The position numbers were made by a program, and so were the translations under genes. Below the pieces are notes generated by a model. It was given only the letters and a program-made list of their open reading frames with translations, did not search any database and had not been told where the DNA came from. Of a DNA stretch of 64,000 bases, positions 53,342 to 61,685 are shown piece after piece; within the stretch, counting starts at the first letter, position 1; each line of letters starts with the position of its first letter. Source of the stretch: Rhodothermales bacterium (GTDB taxonomy: Bacteria; Bacteroidota; Rhodothermia; Rhodothermales; VXPQ01); NCBI GenBank assembly GCA_022825385.1, contig JAJDWX010000032.1:1-64000 (forward strand). Direction: 5' to 3'.

Positions 53342-54793
53342 GTGTCGCGCAAAACGGAATTCATAGCACTCGTTCTGGCCGATTTTCTGGCGTTCGGCGC
53401 AGCCAGCATGTTGCTCTACATGGGCCGGTTCGAATGGGAATGGTTCGGTACGGAATACGCGGAACCGCCCTGGATGTTTGTGCCCGTCGCCGTGCTGGCC
53501 GTCTACTGGTTTTGCCTGTTCCTGTTTTTCGGGATGTATCGGGAGCGGTATGCGGAAAGCCGCTTCGACGAACTGGTTTCCGTGGGCAAGGTGACGACGG
53601 CGGGGGTGCTGGTCCTTGTTTTCGCCATTTTCATCGACACGCTGACGCCGGGCGCGACGCGAAGCCTCATCTTTTTCTATTGGGCCGTTACGGTGTCGCT
53701 GGTGGCGTGCGGGCGGGTGATCGTGCGTTCCGCACAGAAAGCGCTGCTGGTGCGCGGACGGGGAACGCACAAGGCGCTGGTGGTGGGGTGGACGGACCGG
53801 GTGGAGCGGCTCTACGGCGAGGTGGCCCGCTACCCGGAAGCCGGTCTTGAGATCGTGGGCGCGATTCGCATGCGGCGCAGCGAGCCGGACGCGTCGGAGG
53901 GCGACGGCGCCACGTCCTATTCGATCGCGAACGGCGACGACGCCTTTGCGCAAGCCGCCGACGATACCGACGTGCACTCCATCGACGCCTTGCCCGGCCT
54001 GATCGACCGGCTCGGCGTGCAGGACGTGCTCATCGCGCTTGGATCGGAAGACCATGGCCCCCTGATCGATGTGCTGCGGCTCTGCGACGGCAAGCCGGTT
54101 TCCCTCAAACTGGTGCCCGATTTTTACACTATTGTGGGCGGCATGGCGCGCACGGAGCATATTTATGGCTTGCCGCTTATCGAAGTCCTGCCGGAACCCA
54201 TGCCTGCCTGGGAAGAGAGCACCAAGCGGCTCATAGACTTCGTTGCGGCGTCCGCCGTGCTGATGGCAGGGCTTCCCCTGTGGATTGCGCTGGGGCTCGT
54301 CGTGCGCCTGACGTCTCCGGGCCCCGCCATTTACCGGCAACGCCGGGTGGGGCAGCACGGCAAGCAGTTCACCATGTGCAAGTTTCGTACGATGCGCCGC
54401 GACGCGGAAGCCGGTACGGGGCCGGTCTGGGCGCAGGAAGACGACCCCCGATATACGCCGCCGGGGCGCTGGCTGCGGAAAACGCGGCTGGACGAGATTC
54501 CCCAGTTGTGGAATGTGCTGAAAGGCGAGATGAGCCTGGTGGGGCCTCGCCCGGAACGCCCGTATTTCGTGGAAAAACTGGCGGCGGAAATTCCGCTCTA
54601 CAACCGGCGGCATCGCGTCAAGCCGGGCATTACGGGCTGGGCGCAAGTGAAATGGAAGTACGATTCGTCGCTTGAAGACGTGCGGCAGAAGGTTCGCTAC
54701 GACCTGTTCTATATCGAGAACGTAAGCCTGCGCATGGATTTCAAGATTCTGTTTCGTACGATTCGGACCGCTATGCTCGGCAAGGGCCGATGA
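53342..54793 (+). CDS. Exopolysaccharide polyprenyl glycosylphosphotransferase (WcaJ/WbaP-like)
   Basis: A 483-residue enzyme transferring a sugar-1-phosphate to undecaprenyl phosphate to start a polysaccharide repeat unit. Four N-terminal membrane helices, a CoA-binding-like middle domain (HKALVVGWTDRVERLYGEV) and, after a fifth helix, the sugar transferase domain with YRQRRVGQHGKQF, CKFRTMRRDAE, KTRLDEIPQLWNVLKGEM and SLVGPRPERP. Start is a GTG at 53342. It overlaps the E1 gene by 4 bp (ATGA). Confidence 0.92.
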   Translation: MSRKTEFIALVLADFLAFGAASMLLYMGRFEWEWFGTEYAEPPWMFVPVAVLAVYWFCLFLFFGMYRERYAESRFDELVSVGKVTTAGVLVLVFAIFIDTLTPGATRSLIFFYWAVTVSLVACGRVIVRSAQKALLVRGRGTHKALVVGWTDRVERLYGEVARYPEAGLEIVGAIRMRRSEPDASEGDGATSYSIANGDDAFAQAADDTDVHSIDALPGLIDRLGVQDVLIALGSEDHGPLIDVLRLCDGKPVSLKLVPDFYTIVGGMARTEHIYGLPLIEVLPEPMPAWEESTKRLIDFVAASAVLMAGLPLWIALGLVVRLTSPGPAIYRQRRVGQHGKQFTMCKFRTMRRDAEAGTGPVWAQEDDPRYTPPGRWLRKTRLDEIPQLWNVLKGEMSLVGPRPERPYFVEKLAAEIPLYNRRHRVKPGITGWAQVKWKYDSSLEDVRQKVRYDLFYIENVSLRMDFKILFRTIRTAMLGKGR

Positions 54794-56790
54794 CCGGCAT
54801 GGAACAGGCGGCTGCGAACCCGGACGACCTGCTGGCGATTTACGAGCGCCTGTACGTTCCGAGGGCCATCGAGGAAAAGATGCTTCGGCTCGTCCGGCAG
54901 GGGCGCATTTCTAAATGGTTCAGCGGATACGGACAGGAAGCCATCGCCACCGGGTGCGCGCTGGCGCTCGAGGAGCGGGACTATGTGCTGCCCATGCATC
55001 GGAATACGGGCGTCTGGACGGCGCGCGGCGTACCCTTGCGGCCGCTTTTTTGTCAACTTATGGGTCGCGACGGGGGGTTTACCGGGGGGCGCGACCGGAC
55101 GTATCATTTCGGGCTGCCGGCGCGGCGCATCGTGGGGATGATTTCGCACATGGCGGCCATGCTGCCGGTGGCGTGCGGGCTGGGGCTGGCTTCGCAACTG
55201 CGCGATGCGGGGTTCGTGGCGCTGTGTTTCGCGGGAGACGGGGGCACCCGCGAGGGAGATTTTCACGAAGCGGCGAGCTTGGCGGGTTTGTGGAAATTGC
55301 CGGTGCTTTTCGTGGTCGAAAACAATGGCTACGGCCTTTCGACGCCGGTGGAGGAGGCCGTGCCCATCCAGGACATAGCCGACGCGGCGGCCGGGTACGG
55401 CATGTCCGGCATGGTGGTGGACGGCAACGACATACTGGAGGTGATGCGGGCGGTGCGGCGGGCGGCGGATCGGGCGCGCCGCGGCGACGGCCCGTCCCTT
55501 CTGGAAATGAAAACGTTTCGAATGCGGGGGCACGAGGAAGCGTCCGGCACGGCGTACGTCCCCGATGCGCTCTTTGCGGAGTGGGCCGCGCGCGATCCGG
55601 TGGCGCGGCTTGCGCGGCGGGCGCTGGACGCCGGACACGCTACCGAAGCGGAACTGAAGGCCGCGGAGCGGCGCATTGCCCGGCAGGTCGAAGAAGACGT
55701 CGAGTATGCGCTGGCCCAACCCGCGCCGGAAAGTACGCTGGAGGCGGAGCGGGCCGGGGTGTTTGCGCCTGCGCCCGCCGCGCGCGCGCCCCTGTCCGCC
55801 TCGGACCGGGACGCCGCCCCGACAAAGCGGTACATCGATGCGGTTTCCGAGGGGTTGCGGCAGGCGATGGAGGCGGACGATTCCGTATTGCTGCTGGGAC
55901 AGGACATTGCCGAATACGGGGGCGTATTCAAGGTAACGAAGGGGTTTCTGGAGGCGTTTGGCCCGGATCGCGTCCGCAATACGCCCATTATAGAAAGCGG
56001 GGCGGTCGGCGCCTGCATGGGCCTTGCGATCGAGGGGTTTCGACCGGTCCTCGAAATACAGTACGCAGATTTTATCGCTTGCGGGTTCAACCAGATCGTC
56101 AATAACCTGGCCACGACCCATTACCGGTGGGGTCAGGCCCTGCCGGTAACGATTCGGGCGCCCATCGGGGGCGGAATCGGCGCGGGGCCGTTCCATTCGC
56201 AATCCAGCGAGGCCTGGTTTTGCCATATTCCCGGCCTGAAAGTGGCGTTTCCGGCCACGCCCTGCGACGCCAAGGGATTGCTGGCGCGGGCGATCCGGGA
56301 CCCGAATCCCGTGCTTTTTTTCGAACACAAGCGTTTGTATCGCTCGCTCAAGGGGCCGGTCCCCGATACGCCGTACGAGATCCCGTTCGGGAAGGCCCGC
56401 ATCGCAAGGGAGGGCGCGGCGGCTACGGTGATCAGTTGGGGCGGCGGGGTATCGTGGGCTTTGGAGGCCGCAGAAGCATGGGCCGCCGAGGGATACGAAC
56501 TGGAAGTGGTGGACCTGCGGACCCTGGCGCCCTGGGACGTGGAGACGACGCTGGCGTCGGTGCGGAAAACGAGCCGGGCGCTCGTCTTGCACGAGGCCCC
56601 GCTGTGCGGAGGGTTTGGCGGGGAAGTGGCTTCCCGCATCGCGCAGGAAGCGTTCGGGCATCTGGATGCGCCGCCGATGCGGGTCGGGGCGGAAAGCACG
56701 CCCATTCCGTTTTCCGCTTCCCTCGAAGCAACGCTGTATTCCGCGCGCGCCAAACTCAGCGAAGCCCTGCATGCGCTGCTTTCGTATTGA
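54790..56790 (+). CDS. 2-oxoacid dehydrogenase E1, fused alpha and beta subunits
   Basis: A 666-residue fusion. N-terminal alpha part (about 1-320): TPP motif GDGGTREGDFHEAA to NNGYGLSTP. C-terminal beta part (about 350-666): GQDIAEYGGVFKVTKGFLEAFG, TPIIESGAVGACMGLA and WGQALPVTIRAPIGGG. Such fused E1s serve branched-chain 2-oxoacid (or pyruvate) dehydrogenase complexes in Bacteroidota. E2 and E3 genes are not in the window. Its coupling to a glycosyltransferase gene is odd and may only reflect gene packing. Confidence 0.9.
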   Translation: MTGMEQAAANPDDLLAIYERLYVPRAIEEKMLRLVRQGRISKWFSGYGQEAIATGCALALEERDYVLPMHRNTGVWTARGVPLRPLFCQLMGRDGGFTGGRDRTYHFGLPARRIVGMISHMAAMLPVACGLGLASQLRDAGFVALCFAGDGGTREGDFHEAASLAGLWKLPVLFVVENNGYGLSTPVEEAVPIQDIADAAAGYGMSGMVVDGNDILEVMRAVRRAADRARRGDGPSLLEMKTFRMRGHEEASGTAYVPDALFAEWAARDPVARLARRALDAGHATEAELKAAERRIARQVEEDVEYALAQPAPESTLEAERAGVFAPAPAARAPLSASDRDAAPTKRYIDAVSEGLRQAMEADDSVLLLGQDIAEYGGVFKVTKGFLEAFGPDRVRNTPIIESGAVGACMGLAIEGFRPVLEIQYADFIACGFNQIVNNLATTHYRWGQALPVTIRAPIGGGIGAGPFHSQSSEAWFCHIPGLKVAFPATPCDAKGLLARAIRDPNPVLFFEHKRLYRSLKGPVPDTPYEIPFGKARIAREGAAATVISWGGGVSWALEAAEAWAAEGYELEVVDLRTLAPWDVETTLASVRKTSRALVLHEAPLCGGFGGEVASRIAQEAFGHLDAPPMRVGAESTPIPFSASLEATLYSARAKLSEALHALLSY

Positions 56791-56936
56791 CAGGGAATTC
56801 GCCGCAAGTCGCGCCGGCGCTAAAACAACCGGGCGTTCGCGGCGTATGGATGGTTCGTTGCGCCGCGCAATCGACGTAGTGTCGAAACGCACGGCGTGCG
56901 TTGTCTTTTTTCATCATCCATACTTGCATTCAGAAC

Positions 56937-57419
56937 ATGGCGGAAAGTACTGCGAACATGCCTGCGAAAGGCGAAGCGGCCCCGGATTTCGAGGGGTTGG
57001 CCCAGGGCGGCGAACCGGTGCGCCTCAGCGATTTGCGAGGCCGCAAGGTTGCGCTCTATTTTTATCCCAAAGACGATACGCCGGGCTGCACGAAACAGGC
57101 TTGCAACCTGCGCGACCATCACCAGGCGCTGCTGGGTGCAGGCATTGCGGTGGTCGGCGTGTCGCCGGACGACGAGGCGTCCCATGCGGCGTTCGTCGGA
57201 AAGTACGCCCTGCCGTTCCCCTTGCTTGCGGACGCGGACAAGGAGATTGTCCAGCGATACGGCGTGTGGGGCGAGAAGAATCTCTACGGCAAGAAAACGA
57301 TGGGACTCAAGCGCACGACGTTCCTGATCGACGAGGCCGGGCGCGTCGTCCATGTGTTCAAGCGCCCGAAGGTGGCGGAGCACGCCGAGGAAATCATGGC
57401 GAAATTCAATCTTGCGTAG
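56937..57419 (+). CDS. bcp: Thiol peroxidase of the Bcp/PrxQ type
   Basis: A 160-residue peroxiredoxin. Peroxidatic Cys51 in DDTPGCTKQAC with resolving Cys56 five residues on (PrxQ alpha-2 type); GVSPDD and KRTTFLIDEAGRV follow. It reduces hydroperoxides using thioredoxin. ATG 56937 was chosen over 56901. Its 3' end overlaps the convergent lipoprotein gene by 14 bp. Confidence 0.93.
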   Translation: MAESTANMPAKGEAAPDFEGLAQGGEPVRLSDLRGRKVALYFYPKDDTPGCTKQACNLRDHHQALLGAGIAVVGVSPDDEASHAAFVGKYALPFPLLADADKEIVQRYGVWGEKNLYGKKTMGLKRTTFLIDEAGRVVHVFKRPKVAEHAEEIMAKFNLA

Positions 57420-57858
57420 GGCCCCATCGGAGCAGGAACGGCTCGGCGCCTTCGGGGTGCAACAGGTGGATGACCGGGGATTTCAGCACGTTTGCGGGCA
57501 GGGGCACGACGATGCGGTCGTGGAGCCAGGCTTCGCAAGCGTCGCCGCCGTTGTCGTGGCGCAGCAGGACTGCCGCGGCCTGGCCCGTCGCGCGGCCCCG
57601 CGCTTCGAAGGCGTGTTCGGCGCAGCCTCCCGTATAGGCGACCAGTACGGAGAGCGAATCCGACACGATGGCGGGGGGTTCGTCGGGGGCATGGGGGGCC
57701 AGGCTGGTGAGAATCTCGTACGGGTCGCCGAACCTTTCGGGGGCGGGCGGGGCGGACGGCGCCTTGCATCCGCTCCAGAGGGCGAGAAGACCAACGCAGA
57801 GAACGCCGCCGCCCGCCAGGATGCGGCCGCGCGTTATTTTTCGAACCTTACGTTGCAT
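57406..57858 (-). CDS. Small lipoprotein of unknown function
   Basis: 150 residues with a basic n-region and a lipoprotein-type signal ending LLALWSGC (Cys31). The mature part has Pro-rich start and no motif I recognise. Its ATG (57856-57858) lies only 5 bp from the divergent gatB ATG (57864), so promoters must lie inside each other's coding regions, or one start is wrong. Confidence 0.6.
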   Translation of the reverse strand: MQRKVRKITRGRILAGGGVLCVGLLALWSGCKAPSAPPAPERFGDPYEILTSLAPHAPDEPPAIVSDSLSVLVAYTGGCAEHAFEARGRATGQAAAVLLRHDNGGDACEAWLHDRIVVPLPANVLKSPVIHLLHPEGAEPFLLRWGPTQD

Positions 57859-57863
57859 TGACT

Positions 57864-59426
57864 ATGGCGCATGTTGCGTACGAACCGGTCATTGGCCTGG
57901 AGGCGCATTGCCGGCTTCTTACCGATTCCAAGGCGTTCAGTTCTGATTCCGCCCGCTTCGGGGCCGGTCCGAATGCGCATGTGGATCCGGTCAGCCTGGG
58001 GCATCCCGGTACGCTGCCCGTGCTGAACCAGCGCATGGTGGAATATACCTTGCGCATGGGCCTGGCTACGCAGTGCCGGATCGCGCCGCGTTCCGTGCTG
58101 GCGCGCAAGCATTATTTTTATCCCGATCTGCCCAAGGGCTACCAGATTTCGCAGTACGAAACGCCCATTTGCGCCGGCGGGCATGTGGATATCGCCGTGC
58201 GGGACCGGGAGAACCCGGAGGCGGCGCCGGCCGCCAAGCGCATCGGACTCACCCGCATCCATATGGAAGAGGACGCCGGGAGGTCCATTCACGACCAGGA
58301 CCCCTGCGACACGCTGCTGGACTACAACCGGTGCGGAACGCCGCTCATCGAAATCGTTTCGGAGCCGGACTTGCGCTCGCCCCGCGAAGCGTATGCGTAC
58401 ATGCGGAAGATTCGCCAGATCGTGCGGTATCTTGGCATTTCCGACGGCAATATGGAGGAAGGATCGCTGCGTTGCGACGCGAACGTGTCCATTCGGCCTG
58501 CGGGCAGCGAGGCGTTCTTCGAGCGCACGGAGATCAAGAATATGAATTCGTTTCGGAATGTGGAGCGCGCCATCGAGTACGAGATTTCGCGGCAAATTCG
58601 CATTGTGCGGTCCGGGGGCAAGGTGGTGCGGCAAACGCTGCTATGGGACGCGGAGCGGCAGGAAACCCGCCCCATGCGTTCGAAGGAGGAGGCCCACGAT
58701 TACCGGTATTTTCCCGACCCCGACTTGCCGCCGGTGTTCGTTGCGGAGGAGGAACTGGACCGCTTGCGCGGCGAACTTCCGGAAATGCCGGACGCGCGGC
58801 GGGCGCGTTTTGTCCGGGCGTGGGGCTTGCCCGCCTATGACGCGGCGATTTTGACCGAGGAGCGCGACCTGGCGGATTATTTCGAGGAGACCGTGCGGGC
58901 GCTGGGCCCGGAAGGGGGCGGAAAGGGGACGCCTGGCCTGGAAGCGGATGGCGGGGCGGGGTCGTCTGCAGAGGGGGGCGAAAAGGCGGCGCATGGTCCG
59001 GTCAAGCGCGTTTCCAACATGATTATGGGCGACGTGTTGCGCGTGCTCAAGGAGACCGGTATGGGGATCGGGGCGCTTCCCGTTCGTCCGCCCCGCCTGG
59101 CCGCGCTGGCGCGGCTGCGTCTCGAAGACCGGATTTCGTCCACGGCGGCGCAGGAGATTTTCGAAGCGATGCTGGAGCGGGAGGAGGGGCCGGAGGCCAT
59201 TGCGAAGGAGCGGGACCTTATGCAGGTGTCCGATGCGGGTTCGCTTGCGCCCCTTGTGGAAAGTGTGCTGGACGATCATCCGCAGCAGGTGGCGGCGTAT
59301 CTGGGGGGCAAGGAGAGCCTGGTCGGGTATTTTATCGGGCAGGCAATGCGGCGGTTCGAAGGGGCCGCCGATCCTCGGCTTGTGCGCGCGCTCCTCGTCG
59401 AACGGCTGGAAGCGCGGCGGAAATAG
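57864..59426 (+). CDS. gatB: Asp-tRNA(Asn)/Glu-tRNA(Gln) amidotransferase subunit B
   Basis: A 520-residue GatB, which with GatA and GatC amidates misacylated tRNAs. Visible: EPVIGLEAHCRLLTDSKAF, GHPGTLPVLN, ARKHYFYPDLPKGYQISQY, HMEEDAGRSIHD, DYNRCGTPLIEIVSEPDLRS and the C-terminal GatB/Yqey domain through VGYFIGQAMRRFEGAADPRL. gatA and gatC are not in the window. A Gly/Glu-rich insert near residues 355-375 is slightly unusual. Confidence 0.96.
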   Translation: MAHVAYEPVIGLEAHCRLLTDSKAFSSDSARFGAGPNAHVDPVSLGHPGTLPVLNQRMVEYTLRMGLATQCRIAPRSVLARKHYFYPDLPKGYQISQYETPICAGGHVDIAVRDRENPEAAPAAKRIGLTRIHMEEDAGRSIHDQDPCDTLLDYNRCGTPLIEIVSEPDLRSPREAYAYMRKIRQIVRYLGISDGNMEEGSLRCDANVSIRPAGSEAFFERTEIKNMNSFRNVERAIEYEISRQIRIVRSGGKVVRQTLLWDAERQETRPMRSKEEAHDYRYFPDPDLPPVFVAEEELDRLRGELPEMPDARRARFVRAWGLPAYDAAILTEERDLADYFEETVRALGPEGGGKGTPGLEADGGAGSSAEGGEKAAHGPVKRVSNMIMGDVLRVLKETGMGIGALPVRPPRLAALARLRLEDRISSTAAQEIFEAMLEREEGPEAIAKERDLMQVSDAGSLAPLVESVLDDHPQQVAAYLGGKESLVGYFIGQAMRRFEGAADPRLVRALLVERLEARRK

Positions 59427-59948
59427 GTTCTTTTGGGGGCCTGGCGGGCGTTTTCGGAGACGGGCGATCAGGGCGAGTTCGCGTATGCGCGGGCGTTGCT
59501 CATTTATGTTGTCAGTGGGGACATAAACCTGAAAATATGCTAAAATTTAGGGATGGAGGTATTTAAAACCCATAAATCAAGCGAATTAGATCGAAAAATA
59601 CACCACTTGGGCCATTAATTTCCTATTGAAAATTAAAAATGAAAAACGCGGATATATTCGCGTACAGGAATATCCGCGTATCCGTATATTCGGATGCTTT
59701 CGGACGGGAAAGGGGTTGAGGGAGGCGGAGTATCGACTGGCGGCGGGGTTGAACCTGCGGGATAGCGGCCTGCGTTCTCCTTCGACAGGCGCGGGAATTC
59801 GTGTCGGCGTACGGGGTGGAGATAGCCCGCGGGTTCGTACGGCGATGGGGCGGACCTGGCCCGCCTGCGGGCGGAAGCCTTTTTCGCGGCGCGCGGCCAG
59901 GTTGCCGCCGCGCTGTATTTTGATTTACAACAAAAAACCTGAAAAATC
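59427..59948. other. 522-bp non-coding region with AT-rich relic
   Basis: 59500-59690 is much more AT-rich than its surroundings and contains a 21-codon frame (59553-59618, MEVFKTHKSSELDRKIHHLG) that stops abruptly. An inverted repeat pairs CGCGGATAT at 59647-59655 with 59670-59678. From about 59700 to 59930, stretches read like protein in alternating frames (SAYGVEIARGFV, then GADLARLRAEAFFAARGQVA), which suggests a decayed gene. I cannot name either. Confidence 0.45.
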
Positions 59949-60704
59949 ATGCTGGTTGCCGGTAACTGGAAAATGCACACGGATGCGGATAGCGCTCGCG
60001 CCCTGGCGCGCGACGTTGCGGAGGCGGCGGGAGACCCTGAGGGCGTGACGGTGGTCGTGTGCCCGCCTTTCGCGAGTCTGTCCGTCGTGGCCGAGGAGAT
60101 AGTCGGTACGCCGGTCCTGCTTGGCGCCCAGAATATGCATGCGCGGGAGGCGGGGGCCTTTACCGGGGAGGTGTCTGCGCCCATGCTGACTTCGGCGGGG
60201 TGCCGGTACGTCATTCTGGGGCATTCGGAGCGGCGGCAGTATTTCGGGGAGACGGACGAAGGGGTGTGCGAGAAGATCGGGCAGGCGCATGCCCATGGCC
60301 TCGCGGTCATCGCGTGCGTGGGCGAAACGCTTGCGGAGCGCAAGGCGGGGCGGGCGGAGGAGGTCGTGGGGCGGCAGCTGGCGCGGGGTTTGCGCGGCGT
60401 GGCGCCGGGCGATCCGGATCGGCTGGTGATTGCGTACGAGCCGGTCTGGGCGATCGGGACGGGCGAAACGGCTACGCCCGGACAAGCCCAGGAAATGCAC
60501 GCCTTTATTCGGGAGCGGTTGCAGGAACAGTTTGGGCCCGAAATGGGCCGCGCCGTGCATATTCTGTACGGCGGGAGCGTGAAGCCGGGGAATGCCGCCG
60601 AACTGTTCGGGGAGGCGGACGTGGACGGCGGATTGATTGGCGGGGCCAGCCTGAATGGGGCGGATTTTGCGGCGATCGTGGCGGCGGCGGCGGAGTTTGC
60701 GTGA
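59949..60704 (+). CDS. tpiA: Triosephosphate isomerase
   Basis: A 251-residue TIM. Catalytic Lys8 in AGNWKMH, His92 in LGHSERR and Glu164 in AYEPVWAIG are all present, as is the phosphate-binding YGGSVKPGNA segment. It interconverts DHAP and glyceraldehyde-3-P. The ATG at 59949 gives the exact family start. Confidence 0.97.
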   Translation: MLVAGNWKMHTDADSARALARDVAEAAGDPEGVTVVVCPPFASLSVVAEEIVGTPVLLGAQNMHAREAGAFTGEVSAPMLTSAGCRYVILGHSERRQYFGETDEGVCEKIGQAHAHGLAVIACVGETLAERKAGRAEEVVGRQLARGLRGVAPGDPDRLVIAYEPVWAIGTGETATPGQAQEMHAFIRERLQEQFGPEMGRAVHILYGGSVKPGNAAELFGEADVDGGLIGGASLNGADFAAIVAAAAEFA

Positions 60705-60756
60705 TTTTTGGGCCGTCACGAAGTTTTGTGAAAAATTCGTGAAATGAATAGATTGG

Positions 60757-60790
60757 GGTTACGGGATATGTCCCTGTACGTCTATAGGGG
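60757..60790 (+). promoter_or_regulatory. Bipartite promoter-like motif, copy 5
   Basis: GGTTAC at 60757-60762 and GTCTATAGGGG at 60780-60790 with an exact 17-bp spacer of unrelated sequence. The gene at 60824 starts 33 bp further on, with GAGAGGGAAAC as a ribosome site. Same motif as before comM and the three RNA copies. Confidence 0.55.
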
Positions 60791-60823
60791 TCCATCGAAA
60801 CGCGGACAAGAGAGGGAAACGAT

Positions 60824-61195
60824 ATGACGGACGCAGCGCTATTGCAGGAAAAGGAGGCGGAGATAAAATCCGCTATCGAAAAAATCCTGCGGGATTGCCT
60901 TAAGACGGATGTCGTCTTCGACGATATCGTCATGCGGCTCCAAAATGACTATTACGATGACGAGGTCGAAGAATATCTTCGAATACGAGTCATTTTCGAT
61001 GGGGAGCAGGAATCGCTGAATCTAAGGGAAGCCTGGGGCTGGACCGGGCAGCTTTGGGACGGGCTGGAGGCGCTCGGGATGAAGGCCTTTCCGGTTACGA
61101 CCTTTGTGGAAAAGTCAGAGTGGGAGGAGGACCATGGCGCGCCGGGTTTTTGCCGTGTATGTGCTGTTGCCGCTGCGGGGGTGACGGGGGGATGA
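60824..61195 (+). CDS. HEPN-associated small protein, copy 1
   Basis: 123 residues, paralogous to the protein at 61271. Shared pattern: VVFDDI..., IRVIFDGEQESLNLRE, L.ALGMKAFPVTTFVEKSEW. This acidic 100-residue family is usually followed by an overlapping HEPN gene. Here the place of that partner holds only a 16-codon frame (61134-61184) and the C-terminal tail is Gly/Ala/Cys-rich and unlike the family, so the module seems decayed. Codon use is AT-richer than the surrounding housekeeping genes. Confidence 0.6.
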   Translation: MTDAALLQEKEAEIKSAIEKILRDCLKTDVVFDDIVMRLQNDYYDDEVEEYLRIRVIFDGEQESLNLREAWGWTGQLWDGLEALGMKAFPVTTFVEKSEWEEDHGAPGFCRVCAVAAAGVTGG

Positions 61196-61270
61196 CGGGA
61201 ACCTGCGCCTGCCAGCGACATTCGCTTTGCGCAGGGTCCGATTCACGGAAACACGAAAGGGGGAAACGAT

Positions 61271-61591
61271 ATGACAAAGGAAATATCCAAGGAGCTGCGC
61301 AAGCTCGTTGAAGACGTGTACAAGGAATGCTACGGCGACCATGTGATCTTCAACGATTTCTTCCTCAAGTTCGATTACGACGAATATGGCGGCGAGATTC
61401 TTGTGGTCAAAGCGATTTTCGAGGGCAGCACCCAGAAGGGCTTGCGCGTCGATAGCGCCAGAGGGTTGATACGTCATCTTCGCAACAGGCTTGAAGAAGC
61501 TGGAATAGATGCGTTTCCTATCACGTCCTTTGTGGAAACGTCGGAATGGAAGGAGGTTTATGGAATGGGAGCTTATTTATACGGCGCGTAA
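61271..61591 (+). CDS. HEPN-associated small protein, copy 2
   Basis: 106 residues with VIFNDFFLKFDYDEYGGEIL, AIFEGSTQKGL and GIDAFPITSFVETSEW, matching copy 1 along its length. The last codons overlap the ATG of a truncated HEPN gene at 61560. By analogy to two-gene HEPN modules it may act as the antitoxin-like partner; this is inference. A GGGGGAAACG ribosome site precedes the ATG. Confidence 0.65.
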   Translation: MTKEISKELRKLVEDVYKECYGDHVIFNDFFLKFDYDEYGGEILVVKAIFEGSTQKGLRVDSARGLIRHLRNRLEEAGIDAFPITSFVETSEWKEVYGMGAYLYGA

Positions 61592-61685
61592 TCTGGCCGT
61601 TGCGGACAAGCGGAAGCCAAGGCAGGCGAATCTGCGTCGGGCAGCGAGCAGCATTCCATTATTATATATAATTATCCAAACATAA
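61560..61685 (+). pseudogene. Truncated HEPN-domain protein at CRISPR island edge
   Basis: Only 41 codons. MEWELIYTARNLAVADKRKP and RQANLRRAASS match the first helix of stand-alone HEPN proteins, which normally continue with AYYALFH or similar. Instead the frame runs into IPLLYIIIQT and stops at 61685. The base composition changes at about 61650 and the csb3 stop codon begins at 61686. The rest of the HEPN gene appears to have been cut off when the CRISPR-Cas DNA arrived. Confidence 0.65.

Noticed and set aside
59626-60048. A 140-codon open frame upstream of tpiA
   Set aside because: It overlaps tpiA in another frame, shows no protein family pattern, and crosses a hairpin and a composition change. 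I treat the stretch as relic sequence.
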